Notes under the pieces: model-generated | What the model was told of the DNA's origin: nothing | Database searches by the model: none | The model's input: the letters and a program-made list of their open reading frames with translations, nothing else | Shown here: positions 31,872-39,315 of the stretch, one piece after another | Numbering within the stretch: the stretch's first letter is position 1 | Layout of the letters: each line of letters begins with the position of its first letter | Made by a program: the position numbers and the translations under genes | NCBI GenBank assembly: GCA_029070965.1 | Contig: JAIEBI010000035.1 | Span: 1 to 43,208, forward strand | Direction of reading: 5' to 3' | From: Clostridiales bacterium | Lineage (GTDB): Bacteria; Bacillota; Clostridia; Christensenellales; Pumilibacteraceae | DNA: 43,208 nucleotides

Positions 31872-32618
31872 ATGGATTTACAAAATAAAGTAGCCATTGT
31901 TACGGGCGGAAGTCGCGGCATAGGGCTTGCCGTGGTGGAAGCGTTTTTGAAGGAAGGCGCTACCGTGGTATTGTGCGGCAGCCGACAAGAGACCGCCGAG
32001 CAGGCAGTAGAGGGGATCAAGAAATCCGATCCCAAAGCCAAGGTGTCGTGCATTTGGCCGAATTTGTCCGACTACGAAAGCGTAAAGACGTCTTTTGACG
32101 GCGTCCTTAAAACGTACGGACGTATTGATATTTTGGTCAATAATGCCGGTATTTCCGAGAATACGCCATTCCTTAATTATACCGAGGAGGTATTCGATCG
32201 CGTGATGGATTTGAACGTAAAAGGCGTATACAACTGTTCAAAAGCAGTTGCTGATTGGATGGTTAAACAAAAGGACGGTGTTATATTGAATGTGTCCTCG
32301 ATGGTCAGCCGTTACGGTCAGCCTGCGGGCATTGCGTATCCCACCTCTAAATTCGCGGTCAACGGCTTTACGCTGTCGCTTGCCCGTGAGCTTGCCCCCA
32401 AGGGCGTGCGCGTAAATGCGGTTGCCCCGGGGATCACCGAAACGGATATGGTCAAGGCATTGCCCAAGCAGGTGATCGAGCCGATAATCAACACCATTCC
32501 TTTGCGTCGTATCGGCAAGCCGGAAGACATTGCAAACGCTTTGGTGTTCTTGGCTTCGGACAAAGCGAACTACATTACGGGCGTGGTACTCAGCGTAGAC
32601 GGACTTGCCCGCACTTAA
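31872..32618 (+). CDS. Short-chain dehydrogenase/reductase (classical SDR) 1
   Basis: 248 residues from ATG 31872, with AAGGAGA just upstream; an earlier in-frame start at 31836 lies inside the hairpin. Cofactor motif TGGSRGIG (11-18), NNAG in ILVNNAGIS, catalytic Ser143, Tyr156 and Lys160 (YPTSK). After the second strand the sequence is VVLCGSRQE, with Arg instead of an acidic residue, favouring NADP(H). It resembles 3-oxoacyl-ACP reductases and hydroxysteroid dehydrogenases such as BaiA, but the substrate cannot be read from sequence. The second SDR follows after 21 bp, so they are co-transcribed. Confidence 0.9.
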   Translation: MDLQNKVAIVTGGSRGIGLAVVEAFLKEGATVVLCGSRQETAEQAVEGIKKSDPKAKVSCIWPNLSDYESVKTSFDGVLKTYGRIDILVNNAGISENTPFLNYTEEVFDRVMDLNVKGVYNCSKAVADWMVKQKDGVILNVSSMVSRYGQPAGIAYPTSKFAVNGFTLSLARELAPKGVRVNAVAPGITETDMVKALPKQVIEPIINTIPLRRIGKPEDIANALVFLASDKANYITGVVLSVDGLART

Positions 32619-32639
32619 TAGAATTTCAGGAGGATTTGT

Positions 32640-33443
32640 ATGGGACATTTGACAGGTAAAACCGCCATCATTACGGGAGGCGGCAAAGCCAAAGCGTTAA
32701 AAGACGGTTCGGCGGGTTCTATCGGCTATGGCATTGCTATTGCTTACGCCAAGGAAGGCGCCAATCTCGTTCTTACCGGCAGAAACGAGCAAAAGCTGAC
32801 AGAGGCAAAAGAAGAGCTGGAGAAGCAGTACGGCATCAAGGTTTTGACGGTGGCTGCCGATATCAATGCGGGTGCGGACAACGAAGCCGTTGTGCAAGGC
32901 GTAGTAGATAAGACAATAAAGGCGTTCGGAAGAATCGACGTGCTTATCAACAACGCGCAAGCGTCGGCGTCGGGCGTTACGCTGGCCGATCACACCACCG
33001 ACCAATTCAACCTTGCGTTATATTCGGGACTGTACTCGGCATTCTATTACATGAAGGCGTGCTATCCCTATTTGAAGAAAACCAAGGGGTCGGTCATCAA
33101 TTTCGCCAGCGGCGCGGGGTTGTTCGGCAATTACGGGCAGTGCGCGTACGCCGCCGCAAAAGAGGGAATCCGCGGTTTGAGCCGCGTTGCCGCTACCGAA
33201 TGGGGCAAAGACGGAATCAACGTAAACGTGATTTGCCCGCTTGCGTGGACTTCTCAACTTGAACAATTTCAAGAGAATTATCCCGATGCGTTTAAGGCGA
33301 ATGTGCATATGCCGCCCATGGGACACTACGGAAATTCCGAGCTTGAAATCGGCAGAGTTTGCGTGCAGCTCGCTTCTCCCGACTTTAAGTACATGTCTGG
33401 AGAAACGCTTACGCTCGAAGGCGGAATGGGGCAGCGCCCGTAA
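32640..33443 (+). CDS. Short-chain dehydrogenase/reductase 2 (atypical cofactor loop)
   Basis: 267 residues. The glycine-rich loop is enlarged: TGGGKAKALKDGSAGSIGYG instead of TGGxxGIG, an insertion of about ten residues. Strand 2 ends NLVLTGRNEQKL, with TGRN typical of NADP(H) use. The NNAG motif is NNAQ. Catalytic residues are Ser157, Tyr170 and Lys174 (YAAAK). The C terminus keeps the LTLEGGMGQRP ending. AGGAGG precedes the ATG. The enlarged loop and NNAQ mark a divergent SDR subgroup; with SDR 1 it could form a two-enzyme or heteromeric reductase (inference). Confidence 0.88.
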   Translation: MGHLTGKTAIITGGGKAKALKDGSAGSIGYGIAIAYAKEGANLVLTGRNEQKLTEAKEELEKQYGIKVLTVAADINAGADNEAVVQGVVDKTIKAFGRIDVLINNAQASASGVTLADHTTDQFNLALYSGLYSAFYYMKACYPYLKKTKGSVINFASGAGLFGNYGQCAYAAAKEGIRGLSRVAATEWGKDGINVNVICPLAWTSQLEQFQENYPDAFKANVHMPPMGHYGNSELEIGRVCVQLASPDFKYMSGETLTLEGGMGQRP

Positions 33444-33463
33444 AAGAAAGAGAGAGGAATCAT

Positions 33464-34312
33464 ATGTATAAAATTATCAGAAAAAAAGTGTTAAATCCTA
33501 CCGTTACGCAGATGGAGATAGATGCGCCGCTCGTTGCGAAAAAGGCAAAGCCCGGACAGTTTATTATTCTGCGCGTCGATGAAGAGGGCGAGCGCATTCC
33601 GCTTACGATTGCGGGGAGCAACCCCGTCGAGGGCACGGTAAAGATTATTTTTCAGGTTGTAGGCGCGACGACCGAGCGTTTGAACCACAAGAAAGCGGGC
33701 GAGTATATTCAGGACTTTGCGGGGCCTTTGGGTGTTGCAACGCATACCGACGGCATCAAAAAAGTTTGTATCGTCGGCGGCGGCGTGGGTTGTGCCATCG
33801 CCATGCCCGTGGCGCAGGAATTCCACCGTCTCGGCTCCGAGGTGACGAGCATTATCGGGTTCAGAAATAAGGACTTGTTGATTCTCGAAGACGAGTTCAA
33901 GGCGTGTTCGGATAAACTCGTCGTTATGACGGACGACGGCTCTTATGCAAGGCAGGGCAACGTCACCGTACCCTTAAAAGAGATGTTGGAGGCGGGCGAG
34001 AAGTTCGATATGATCATCACCATCGGACCGCTCGTCATGATGAAATTCGTGACCTTGACGGCGAAGCCCTACGGAATCCCCGTGACGGCTTCCATGAACC
34101 CGATCATGATCGACGGCACGGGTATGTGCGGCGGCTGCCGTATAACGCTTATTCAGGACGGCAAACGCGTCACCAAGTTTGCCTGCGTCGACGGGCCCGA
34201 TTTCAACGGATACGAGATTGACTTCGACGAGGCAATGTCGCGTGGCAGAACGTATTTCGACTTCGAGCGGCATGCGCACGAAGCGGTATGTAATCTATTT
34301 AAGAAGGCGTAA
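33464..34312 (+). CDS. nfnA: NfnA-like ferredoxin:NADP+ oxidoreductase subunit (FAD, [2Fe-2S])
   Basis: 282 residues. It belongs to the dihydroorotate dehydrogenase electron-transfer/NfnA family: FAD-binding barrel (AKPGQFIILRVD, ERIPLTIAG), NAD-binding domain (VCIVGGGVGCAIAMPVA) and a C-terminal [2Fe-2S] site GTGMCGGCRITL with Cys222, Cys225 and Cys241 (FACVDGPDF), plus an upstream Asp. In NfnAB this subunit binds NAD(H) and bifurcates electrons. The next gene, 11 bp on, is NfnB. Together they couple NADH and reduced ferredoxin oxidation to NADP+ reduction, or the reverse. AGAGG precedes the ATG. Confidence 0.92.
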   Translation: MYKIIRKKVLNPTVTQMEIDAPLVAKKAKPGQFIILRVDEEGERIPLTIAGSNPVEGTVKIIFQVVGATTERLNHKKAGEYIQDFAGPLGVATHTDGIKKVCIVGGGVGCAIAMPVAQEFHRLGSEVTSIIGFRNKDLLILEDEFKACSDKLVVMTDDGSYARQGNVTVPLKEMLEAGEKFDMIITIGPLVMMKFVTLTAKPYGIPVTASMNPIMIDGTGMCGGCRITLIQDGKRVTKFACVDGPDFNGYEIDFDEAMSRGRTYFDFERHAHEAVCNLFKKA

Positions 34313-34323
34313 GGAGGGGAAAT

Positions 34324-35733
34324 ATGGCGATTGATCCGAAAAAGCACGAAATGCCTACGCAGGCTCCCGAGGTGCGTGCACACAATTTTAACGAGGTAGC
34401 GCTTGGCTATACGGCTGAGATTGCCGTAAAAGAGGCACAGCGCTGTTTGAACTGTAAAAACAGACCTTGCGTTTCGGGCTGCCCCGTAAACGTAAACATT
34501 CCCGATTTTATCACGAAGATGAAGGGCGGCGATTTCGAGGGCGCGTATTCGATTATCAACGAAAGCTCGTCCCTTCCCGCCGTCTGCGGACGCGTCTGCC
34601 CGCAGGAAACGCAGTGCGAATCCAAATGTACGCTCGGTGTGAAATTCGAGCCGGTCGGAATCGGTCGGTTGGAGCGCTTTGCGGCAGATTGGCACAACGA
34701 GCACACCAAAGAAAAGACGCAAATTCCCGCGGCGAACGGACACCGCGTTGCAATCGTAGGCTCGGGTCCGTCGGGACTTACCTGCGCGGGCGACCTTGCC
34801 AAGAAAGGGTATAAGGTCACCGTCTATGAGGCGTTACATACCGCGGGCGGCGTACTTGTGTACGGTATCCCCGAATTCCGTCTGCCCAAAGCAATTGTTG
34901 CGAAAGAGGTGGAAACGCTCAAAGAGCTCGGCGTGGATATCGAGCCCAACGTCATCATCGGGAAAACGCTGACGATTGACGAACTGTTTGAAATGGGCTA
35001 CGAGGCGGTATTCGTCGGCTCGGGCGCAGGCTTGCCGAACTTTATGAATATCCCCGGAGAAGCGTACAAGGGCGTGTATTCCGCGAACGAATTTTTAACG
35101 CGCAGCAACCTGATGAAGGCGTATCTCGACGAGCCGCAGACGCCCATTATGAAGGGTGGCAAAGTGGCGGTCGTGGGCGGCGGAAACGTTGCAATGGACG
35201 CGGCAAGAACGGCTTTGCGCTTGGGTGCGGAAAAGGTGTATATCGTTTACCGCCGTTCGATGGAAGAGCTCCCCGCCCGCCGCGAAGAAGTTGAGCACGC
35301 AGAGGAAGAGGGAATTGATTTCCGCCTCTTGTGCAACCCCGTAGAGATTCTCGGCTACAATAACCCCAACGACGCACGCGATCCTAAGAACGGTTTCGTA
35401 AAGGGGATTCGGTGCATTAAAATGGAGCTCGGCGAGCCCGATGCAAGCGGCAGACGCAGACCCGTTGCCGTCGAGGGCAGCGAGTTTGAGCTTGATGTCA
35501 ATGTAGTCATTATGTCTATCGGTACAAGCCCTAACCCGCTGATTAAGTCCACCACGAAGGGACTTGAAGTCAACCGTTGGGGCGGGATTATCGTCAATGA
35601 GGACGGCTTGACTTCGCGCGAGGGCGTTTATGCCGGCGGTGACGCCGTAACGGGCGCCGCTACCGTTATCTCGGCGATGGGCGCAGGAAAAATTGCGGCG
35701 AAAGCAATTGACGAGTATTTGTCAAAAAAATAA
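34324..35733 (+). CDS. nfnB: NfnB-like NADPH-binding subunit (glutamate synthase small-subunit type)
   Basis: 469 residues. N-terminal [4Fe-4S] motifs: CLNCKNRPCVSGCPVNVN and CGRVCPQETQCESKC. The FAD site is VAIVGSGPSGLTCAGDLA and the NADPH site VAVVGGGNVAMDAARTALRL, followed by YRRSMEELPARREEV and YAGGDAVTGAATVISAMG. This is the GltD/NfnB/GltA flavoprotein family. Adjacency to NfnA makes NfnB far more likely than a glutamate synthase subunit, as no gltB large subunit is present. AAGGAGGGG lies before the ATG, 11 bp after nfnA. Cytoplasmic, partner of NfnA. Confidence 0.93.
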   Translation: MAIDPKKHEMPTQAPEVRAHNFNEVALGYTAEIAVKEAQRCLNCKNRPCVSGCPVNVNIPDFITKMKGGDFEGAYSIINESSSLPAVCGRVCPQETQCESKCTLGVKFEPVGIGRLERFAADWHNEHTKEKTQIPAANGHRVAIVGSGPSGLTCAGDLAKKGYKVTVYEALHTAGGVLVYGIPEFRLPKAIVAKEVETLKELGVDIEPNVIIGKTLTIDELFEMGYEAVFVGSGAGLPNFMNIPGEAYKGVYSANEFLTRSNLMKAYLDEPQTPIMKGGKVAVVGGGNVAMDAARTALRLGAEKVYIVYRRSMEELPARREEVEHAEEEGIDFRLLCNPVEILGYNNPNDARDPKNGFVKGIRCIKMELGEPDASGRRRPVAVEGSEFELDVNVVIMSIGTSPNPLIKSTTKGLEVNRWGGIIVNEDGLTSREGVYAGGDAVTGAATVISAMGAGKIAAKAIDEYLSKK

Positions 35734-35747
35734 TCCACAGGTGATAT

Positions 35748-36542
35748 ATGAAGCTTTTCTTATGCCCGAACGGATTTACGGACGAGCAGACAGCGCAAGC
35801 GATAAGCTGCCTTGCGGCGCTTAAAAAAATCGGGCACGAGTGTGCTTTATCCGTTGAGGACGGTGCGCGGCTGACAGGCGGCAATGCCCGGGCTGAATTT
35901 TCCGCTTCTGAAAGCGATTTAATCGTTTCGTTGGGCGGGGACGGCTCGGTATTGCGCGCCGCACAGTTAGCGATTGAATGCGGAAAACCGCTTATCGGGA
36001 TCAACAGCGGCCGACTTGGCTATCTTTGCGCGATCCATCGCGACGAGATAGCACAGTTTAACGATATTCTATCGCAGTGTATCTGTTCGCAGAGGACGTT
36101 GCTGGAACTGAAATACGATGCCCAAGTGCATTATTTATTGAATGACGTCGTGATCGCGAAACCGAATTTCGGCGAAACGGTAGATTTGTCGGTGTATATC
36201 GAGAATAGCGATTTGATCAAGGTGCGCGGAGACGGTTTAATTATTGCAACGCCAACCGGTTCAACGGCGTATTCGCTTTCTGCGGGCGGGCCGATTATCG
36301 ACCCCGAATCTCCGTCGATTGTGCTCACGCCGGTATGCTCGCACAAGTCAACGCACCCCGTGGTTTTGAGCGACAAATACGTCGTTTCGGTGGAGGAGCG
36401 GAACAAGCGTGCACACATCTATGCGGACGGAAATTATATCGGAGTATTGAACTCTAAACTGTCCGTTTGTAAGTCGCGAAAAACGCTTACTCTCTATTCC
36501 CGCCGTAATATAGTAGAAAACATTAAAAAATCCGAGGGATAA
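35748..36542 (+). CDS. nadK: NAD kinase
   Basis: 264 residues. It phosphorylates NAD to NADP+. Motifs: GGDGS (63-67) with catalytic Asp65, GINSGRLGYL, LNDVVI (NE/D-type motif) and TPTGSTAYSLSAGGPI. The length is normal for bacterial NadK. AGGTGAT lies before the ATG, 14 bp after nfnB. An NAD kinase as the last gene of a cluster with NfnAB and three dehydrogenases suggests that the operon raises the NADP(H) pool for its own enzymes. It might also be the only copy in the genome. A strong terminator overlaps its stop codon. Confidence 0.95.
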   Translation: MKLFLCPNGFTDEQTAQAISCLAALKKIGHECALSVEDGARLTGGNARAEFSASESDLIVSLGGDGSVLRAAQLAIECGKPLIGINSGRLGYLCAIHRDEIAQFNDILSQCICSQRTLLELKYDAQVHYLLNDVVIAKPNFGETVDLSVYIENSDLIKVRGDGLIIATPTGSTAYSLSAGGPIIDPESPSIVLTPVCSHKSTHPVVLSDKYVVSVEERNKRAHIYADGNYIGVLNSKLSVCKSRKTLTLYSRRNIVENIKKSEG

Positions 36543-36559
36543 CATCCTTCGGATTTTTT
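36525..36559 (+). terminator. Terminator of the redox cluster
   Basis: AAAAAATCCGAGGGA (36525-36539) pairs with TCCTTCGGATTTTTT (36545-36559), 15 bp with one G.U, loop TAACA. It includes the nadK stop codon. Confidence 0.93.
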
Positions 36560-36614
36560 GGCGCAGAGAGAGGGATTCGAACCCCCGGATAGTTGCCTAT
36601 CAACGGTTTTCAAG
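36559..36614 (-). pseudogene. 3' half of tRNA-Ser(TGA), att-site-like remnant
   Basis: On the minus strand the sequence begins exactly at the anticodon loop (CTTGAAA, anticodon TGA), continues with the stem ACCG, the variable arm GATAG-GCAA-CTATC, the T-arm GGGGG-TTCGAAT-CCCTC, acceptor TCTCTGC, G and CCA. The D-arm and 5' acceptor strand are missing. It starts immediately at the T-run of the nadK terminator. Truncation at the anticodon loop is what tyrosine-integrase integration or excision leaves behind. Confidence 0.85.
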
Positions 36615-36733
36615 AATATATCGAAACGGGCGACCATTATCTTTATATTTGTAACGTAGAGCAAGTATATTCCGACGAGAAAAAGAAAGCGGTTTTCGCT
36701 TGGAACGGATATTCGGAAATTAAATCAGTATAA
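36611..36733 (+). pseudogene. C-terminal remnant of a flavin reductase-like gene
   Basis: Forty codons in frame (36611-36730) and TAA 36731-36733 read QEYIETGDHYLYICNVEQVY and then AVFAWNGYSEIKSV. The DHYLYIC-V and later WNGY pattern is the end of flavin reductase-like (FMN-binding split-barrel) proteins, where the family has DHxxxIGEV. The 5' portion is gone and is replaced by the tRNA-Ser fragment, so the junction marks a recombination event. Confidence 0.65.
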
Positions 36734-36750
36734 TGTTAAGGAGATAAAAA

Positions 36751-37098
36751 ATGAAAAATACCTATTTGAAAGATTACGAAGAGATAGTTAAAGTTGCACA
36801 AGCGTATCTTGACGGTTGCAATGGTGGCGACAGCAAAATTATGAAATCGTCTTTTCATAAAAACGCTACAATAAACGGCAACCCCATTCAAGCATTGTTC
36901 GACGGTGTTGACCAAGCAGGAAAAGCAACGGCAGCAGGCAGAATTGACGTTTTGGACGTTGAAAACGATATTGCCGTAATTAAGGTTACAATGGAAAACT
37001 ATTTCGGGGAAAACTTTGTTGATTTGCACCTTTTGCATAAAGAAGCTGATGGGTGGAAAATTGTTGCCAAAGTTTTCACGAGTTTTGAGAATAAATAA
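36751..37098 (+). CDS. NTF2/SnoaL-like small protein (putative lumazine-binding family)
   Basis: 115 residues. The cone-shaped NTF2-like fold is suggested by YEEIVKVAQAYLDGCNGGD, KSSFHKNATINGN, GRIDVLDVENDIAVIKVTME, FVDLHLLHKEADGWKIVAKV. The spacing and the ending match the PF12893 group, enzymes or small-ligand binders of mostly unknown role. AAGGAG precedes the ATG; it follows the flavin-reductase remnant by 17 bp, so it was probably the second gene of that former operon. A palindrome and a terminator follow. Confidence 0.8.
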   Translation: MKNTYLKDYEEIVKVAQAYLDGCNGGDSKIMKSSFHKNATINGNPIQALFDGVDQAGKATAAGRIDVLDVENDIAVIKVTMENYFGENFVDLHLLHKEADGWKIVAKVFTSFENK

Positions 37099-37125
37099 TA
37101 AGATATTTTTAAGTCAAATTCGAAT

Positions 37126-37144
37126 GATAAATTTCAATTTATCG
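37126..37144. repeat. Palindrome GATAAATT-TC-AATTTATC, copy 2
   Basis: GATAAATTTCAATTTATCG is identical to 18105-18123. Both copies lie just after a gene end in otherwise unrelated regions. Confidence 0.75.
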
Positions 37145-37164
37145 CACAATAACAAGACATTTAA

Positions 37165-37190
37165 GGCAGTCCTATATGGGCTGTCTTTTT
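37165..37190 (+). terminator. Intrinsic terminator
   Basis: GGCAGTCC (37165-37172), loop TATAT, GGGCTGTC (37178-37185), with G.U pairs, followed by five T. Confidence 0.78.
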
Positions 37191-37316
37191 GTATTTGTAG
37201 GTTTTTCTTTGTAGGGATAGAGCGGAAAGTATTTACGGGATAGTACGGGTTCGTGCTGTTCCGTTTTTTATTGCCGTTTCCGCAGTGTCGGTATAGCACA
37301 GTCCTTGCGGTTGTCA

Positions 37317-37588
37317 ATGATTAATAGCAACAATAATCCACGAAAGCAAATTGTCACTGAAACCGTAAATGTAGACAAAAGAATAACGCAACAATTTGTT
37401 TCGCAGTGAAACTATTCAGATCATTGACAGCCGCAGCGATAAACGGATTTTCTCTTGCAACGACCGGAAGCGAAATAGAGCGTCTAAAAGAGCTTGTGGA
37501 AATAAACGACAAGGAAAAACCGCCTATTATACCTAATAATACTAACGGAGCGGAGCAAATTCGACAACCGTTGCTCCGCCATTTGTGA
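37317..37588 (+). pseudogene. Degraded coding remnants, frameshifted
   Basis: A frame from ATG 37317 reads MINSNNNPRKQIVTETVNVD and on to FVSQ, stop at 37407-37409. A second, overlapping frame from GTG 37406 reads on for 60 codons (LATTGSEIERLKELVEIND, PPIIPNNTNGAEQ). Neither has a ribosome binding site. Together they look like one decayed gene with a frameshift near 37400. The 37191-37316 stretch before it has no feature I can support. Confidence 0.35.
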
Positions 37589-37634
37589 ACAGTACGACTT
37601 TTCATGATGAAAGAATTGTACTGTTCATTTTTTA
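37587..37634 (+). terminator. Intrinsic terminator
   Basis: GAACAGTAC (37587-37595) pairs with GTACTGTTC (37618-37626), with an inner CTTT-CAT/ATG-AAAG helix, then ATTTTTTA. Confidence 0.8.
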
Positions 37635-37657
37635 TTTATCGGTTTTATCATCATATA

Positions 37658-37686
37658 TTGACAAAAAACTATCTTAAAGGTATAAT
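37658..37686 (+). promoter_or_regulatory. Promoter of the lipoprotein gene
   Basis: TTGACA (37658-37663), 17-bp spacer, TATAAT (37681-37686), consensus. Confidence 0.88.
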
Positions 37687-37741
37687 TTAACTATGGATAT
37701 ACTTCACGATAAAATAGAATGAAGTTTTCGAGGGCGGTATT

Positions 37742-39082
37742 ATGAGAAGAGCGATATGCATCTTAATGGCTATTTGTATGAGTGTTGTTATATGCACACT
37801 TAGTCTTATCGGATGCGGAGAGAAAGAATTTGTCGATACTTCGAATGCTGTATCACGCAATAGTTTTGACAATCCCGATTTTGCGAAGGAACAAGAAGCT
37901 AATGATGACGCGGCAGGACGAGAGCATATTTCAATTCCCGACGACGCCGAAACGATAACAATCGACGGCGAGCAATATATTCCAATAGATAATATGGATG
38001 ATATAAGCTATGTTGATTACGATAAGAATTTCATATTAAAGCACGATATAGATATTAGGGGTAAAGGCTGCGTCGCACCTGCAAAAGTATTATCACCGTC
38101 CTCAACATCTCACGATATACCATTTACCGGAAAGTTTAACGGTAATAACTATAAAGTTTACGGTGAAAGAGGTTGGGTTCTATTCGGATATATAAAAGAC
38201 GCGGAAATATCAAATCTCATATTCTCATCTGAAATGATTAGTAGCCTATCAAAGACCGCAGCAACCGGAATGGTACTTTGTGGTATTGCGGAAAACAGCA
38301 CCATAAAAAACATAACCAACTACTCTACATTAGGGCGCAAAGATCAAGCCACTTCGTTAGGGTTGATACTATACTTATATAAAAGCACGCTCGAAAACGT
38401 AATCAACTATGGCGACGTGGTCGAGGGTAGCGCATGTATCGTAAAATACATGTTTGACAGCACCGTTAAGAATTGTAAAAATTACGGGAGCATATCGTAT
38501 AAATACCAATATCCTATTGGTGGGATAGTGAGTGAAATTTTGGCACACCATATACCTGTTTTAGCAAGCAATGGCGAAGCAACAGCAACGGTAGGAAGCG
38601 TTGTCGAAAATTGTGAGAATTACGGCAATATTATCGGTACAAGCTATGTAGGCGGCATTGTAGGACGAGTAGCAATGTATCAAGACGCTCATACGATAGG
38701 TTTAACATACGGCCAAATTTTCTATGATTATTTTACCGATATAAGTAAAGTTAAACTGTTATCAAATCCTTCGGTAATAAAGAATTGCACTAATTACGGA
38801 AACCTTTATAGGGATAAAGACTACGAACACTCTACGCCGAATCTCACGGTTATGTGCTGTGTCGGTGGAATAACCGGATTGGGATATCAAATAGAAAACT
38901 GTAAGAATAACGGAAACATATACGGATTTGAAGTCGTTAATCCCGAATATACCGTTGATTATATAGGCGGAATAACCGGCGCGGCAGTCAATTTAAGCGA
39001 ATGTACAAGTTCAACAAAATTAGTTGCTGCAAGTTCTATAAACCACACGAATGATATTTGTGGTTATACTATTGAAAGATAA
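37742..39082 (+). CDS. Lipoprotein with beta-helix-type NYG/GGI repeats
   Basis: 446 residues. Signal peptide with basic start (MRRAICILMAICMSVVICTL) and lipobox LIGC (Cys at about 24), so it is exported and lipid-anchored after processing by Lgt (9849 encodes one). A polar linker of about 60 residues follows. From about 130 on, repeats of the type IKNITNYS, VKNCKNYGSI, VENCENYGNIIG-SYVGGIVG and IENCKNNGNIYG-GGITG recur, as in GLUG-like or right-handed beta-helix surface proteins, which usually bind glycans or other surface partners. GAGGG at 37730-37734 precedes the ATG. The specific role is unknown. Confidence 0.8.
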   Translation: MRRAICILMAICMSVVICTLSLIGCGEKEFVDTSNAVSRNSFDNPDFAKEQEANDDAAGREHISIPDDAETITIDGEQYIPIDNMDDISYVDYDKNFILKHDIDIRGKGCVAPAKVLSPSSTSHDIPFTGKFNGNNYKVYGERGWVLFGYIKDAEISNLIFSSEMISSLSKTAATGMVLCGIAENSTIKNITNYSTLGRKDQATSLGLILYLYKSTLENVINYGDVVEGSACIVKYMFDSTVKNCKNYGSISYKYQYPIGGIVSEILAHHIPVLASNGEATATVGSVVENCENYGNIIGTSYVGGIVGRVAMYQDAHTIGLTYGQIFYDYFTDISKVKLLSNPSVIKNCTNYGNLYRDKDYEHSTPNLTVMCCVGGITGLGYQIENCKNNGNIYGFEVVNPEYTVDYIGGITGAAVNLSECTSSTKLVAASSINHTNDICGYTIER

Positions 39083-39140
39083 AACAGTCATTTTCTCTTG
39101 ATTTGGGTTCGTATAAAGAGGAAAACTCTCCGCCAGTAAG

Positions 39141-39183
39141 AACCTAAAACGAATTCACGCGAAAGCAACGTTTTAGGTTTTTT
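39141..39183 (+). terminator. Intrinsic terminator (contains the AATTCGTTTTAGGTT island repeat)
   Basis: AACCTAAAACG (39141-39151) and CGTTTTAGGTT (39169-39179), perfect 11-bp stem with T-run. The left arm plus four bases (39141-39155) is the inverted copy of the 15-bp motif at 40396-40410. Confidence 0.85.
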
Positions 39184-39215
39184 GTTTGCAAAAAATAAGA
39201 GTGGCTATCAAACAC

Positions 39216-39232
39216 CCGCCATAGTGCCATTT
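39216..39232 (+). repeat. 17-bp direct repeat CCGCCATAGTGCCATTT, copy 1
   Basis: An exact copy lies at 42229-42245, same orientation, 3 kb away. Both lie 40-85 bp upstream of a gene start. Confidence 0.85.
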
Positions 39233-39256
39233 TGAGTTTTTGCCTATGATATATGG

Positions 39257-39285
39257 TTGAAATTCTGTACTTGTTATGGTATACT
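39257..39285 (+). promoter_or_regulatory. Promoter of the zinc-ribbon nuclease gene
   Basis: TTGAAA (39257-39262), 17-bp spacer, TATACT (39280-39285). Confidence 0.75.
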
Positions 39286-39315
39286 ATTTCTTGAATAATG
39301 GAGTGAGGTTTTACT

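Noticed and set aside
33464-35733. Dihydroorotate dehydrogenase electron-transfer subunit plus glutamate synthase small subunit
   Set aside because: Neither a pyrD nor a gltB partner is adjacent, whereas the two genes side by side are the NfnA-NfnB arrangement.
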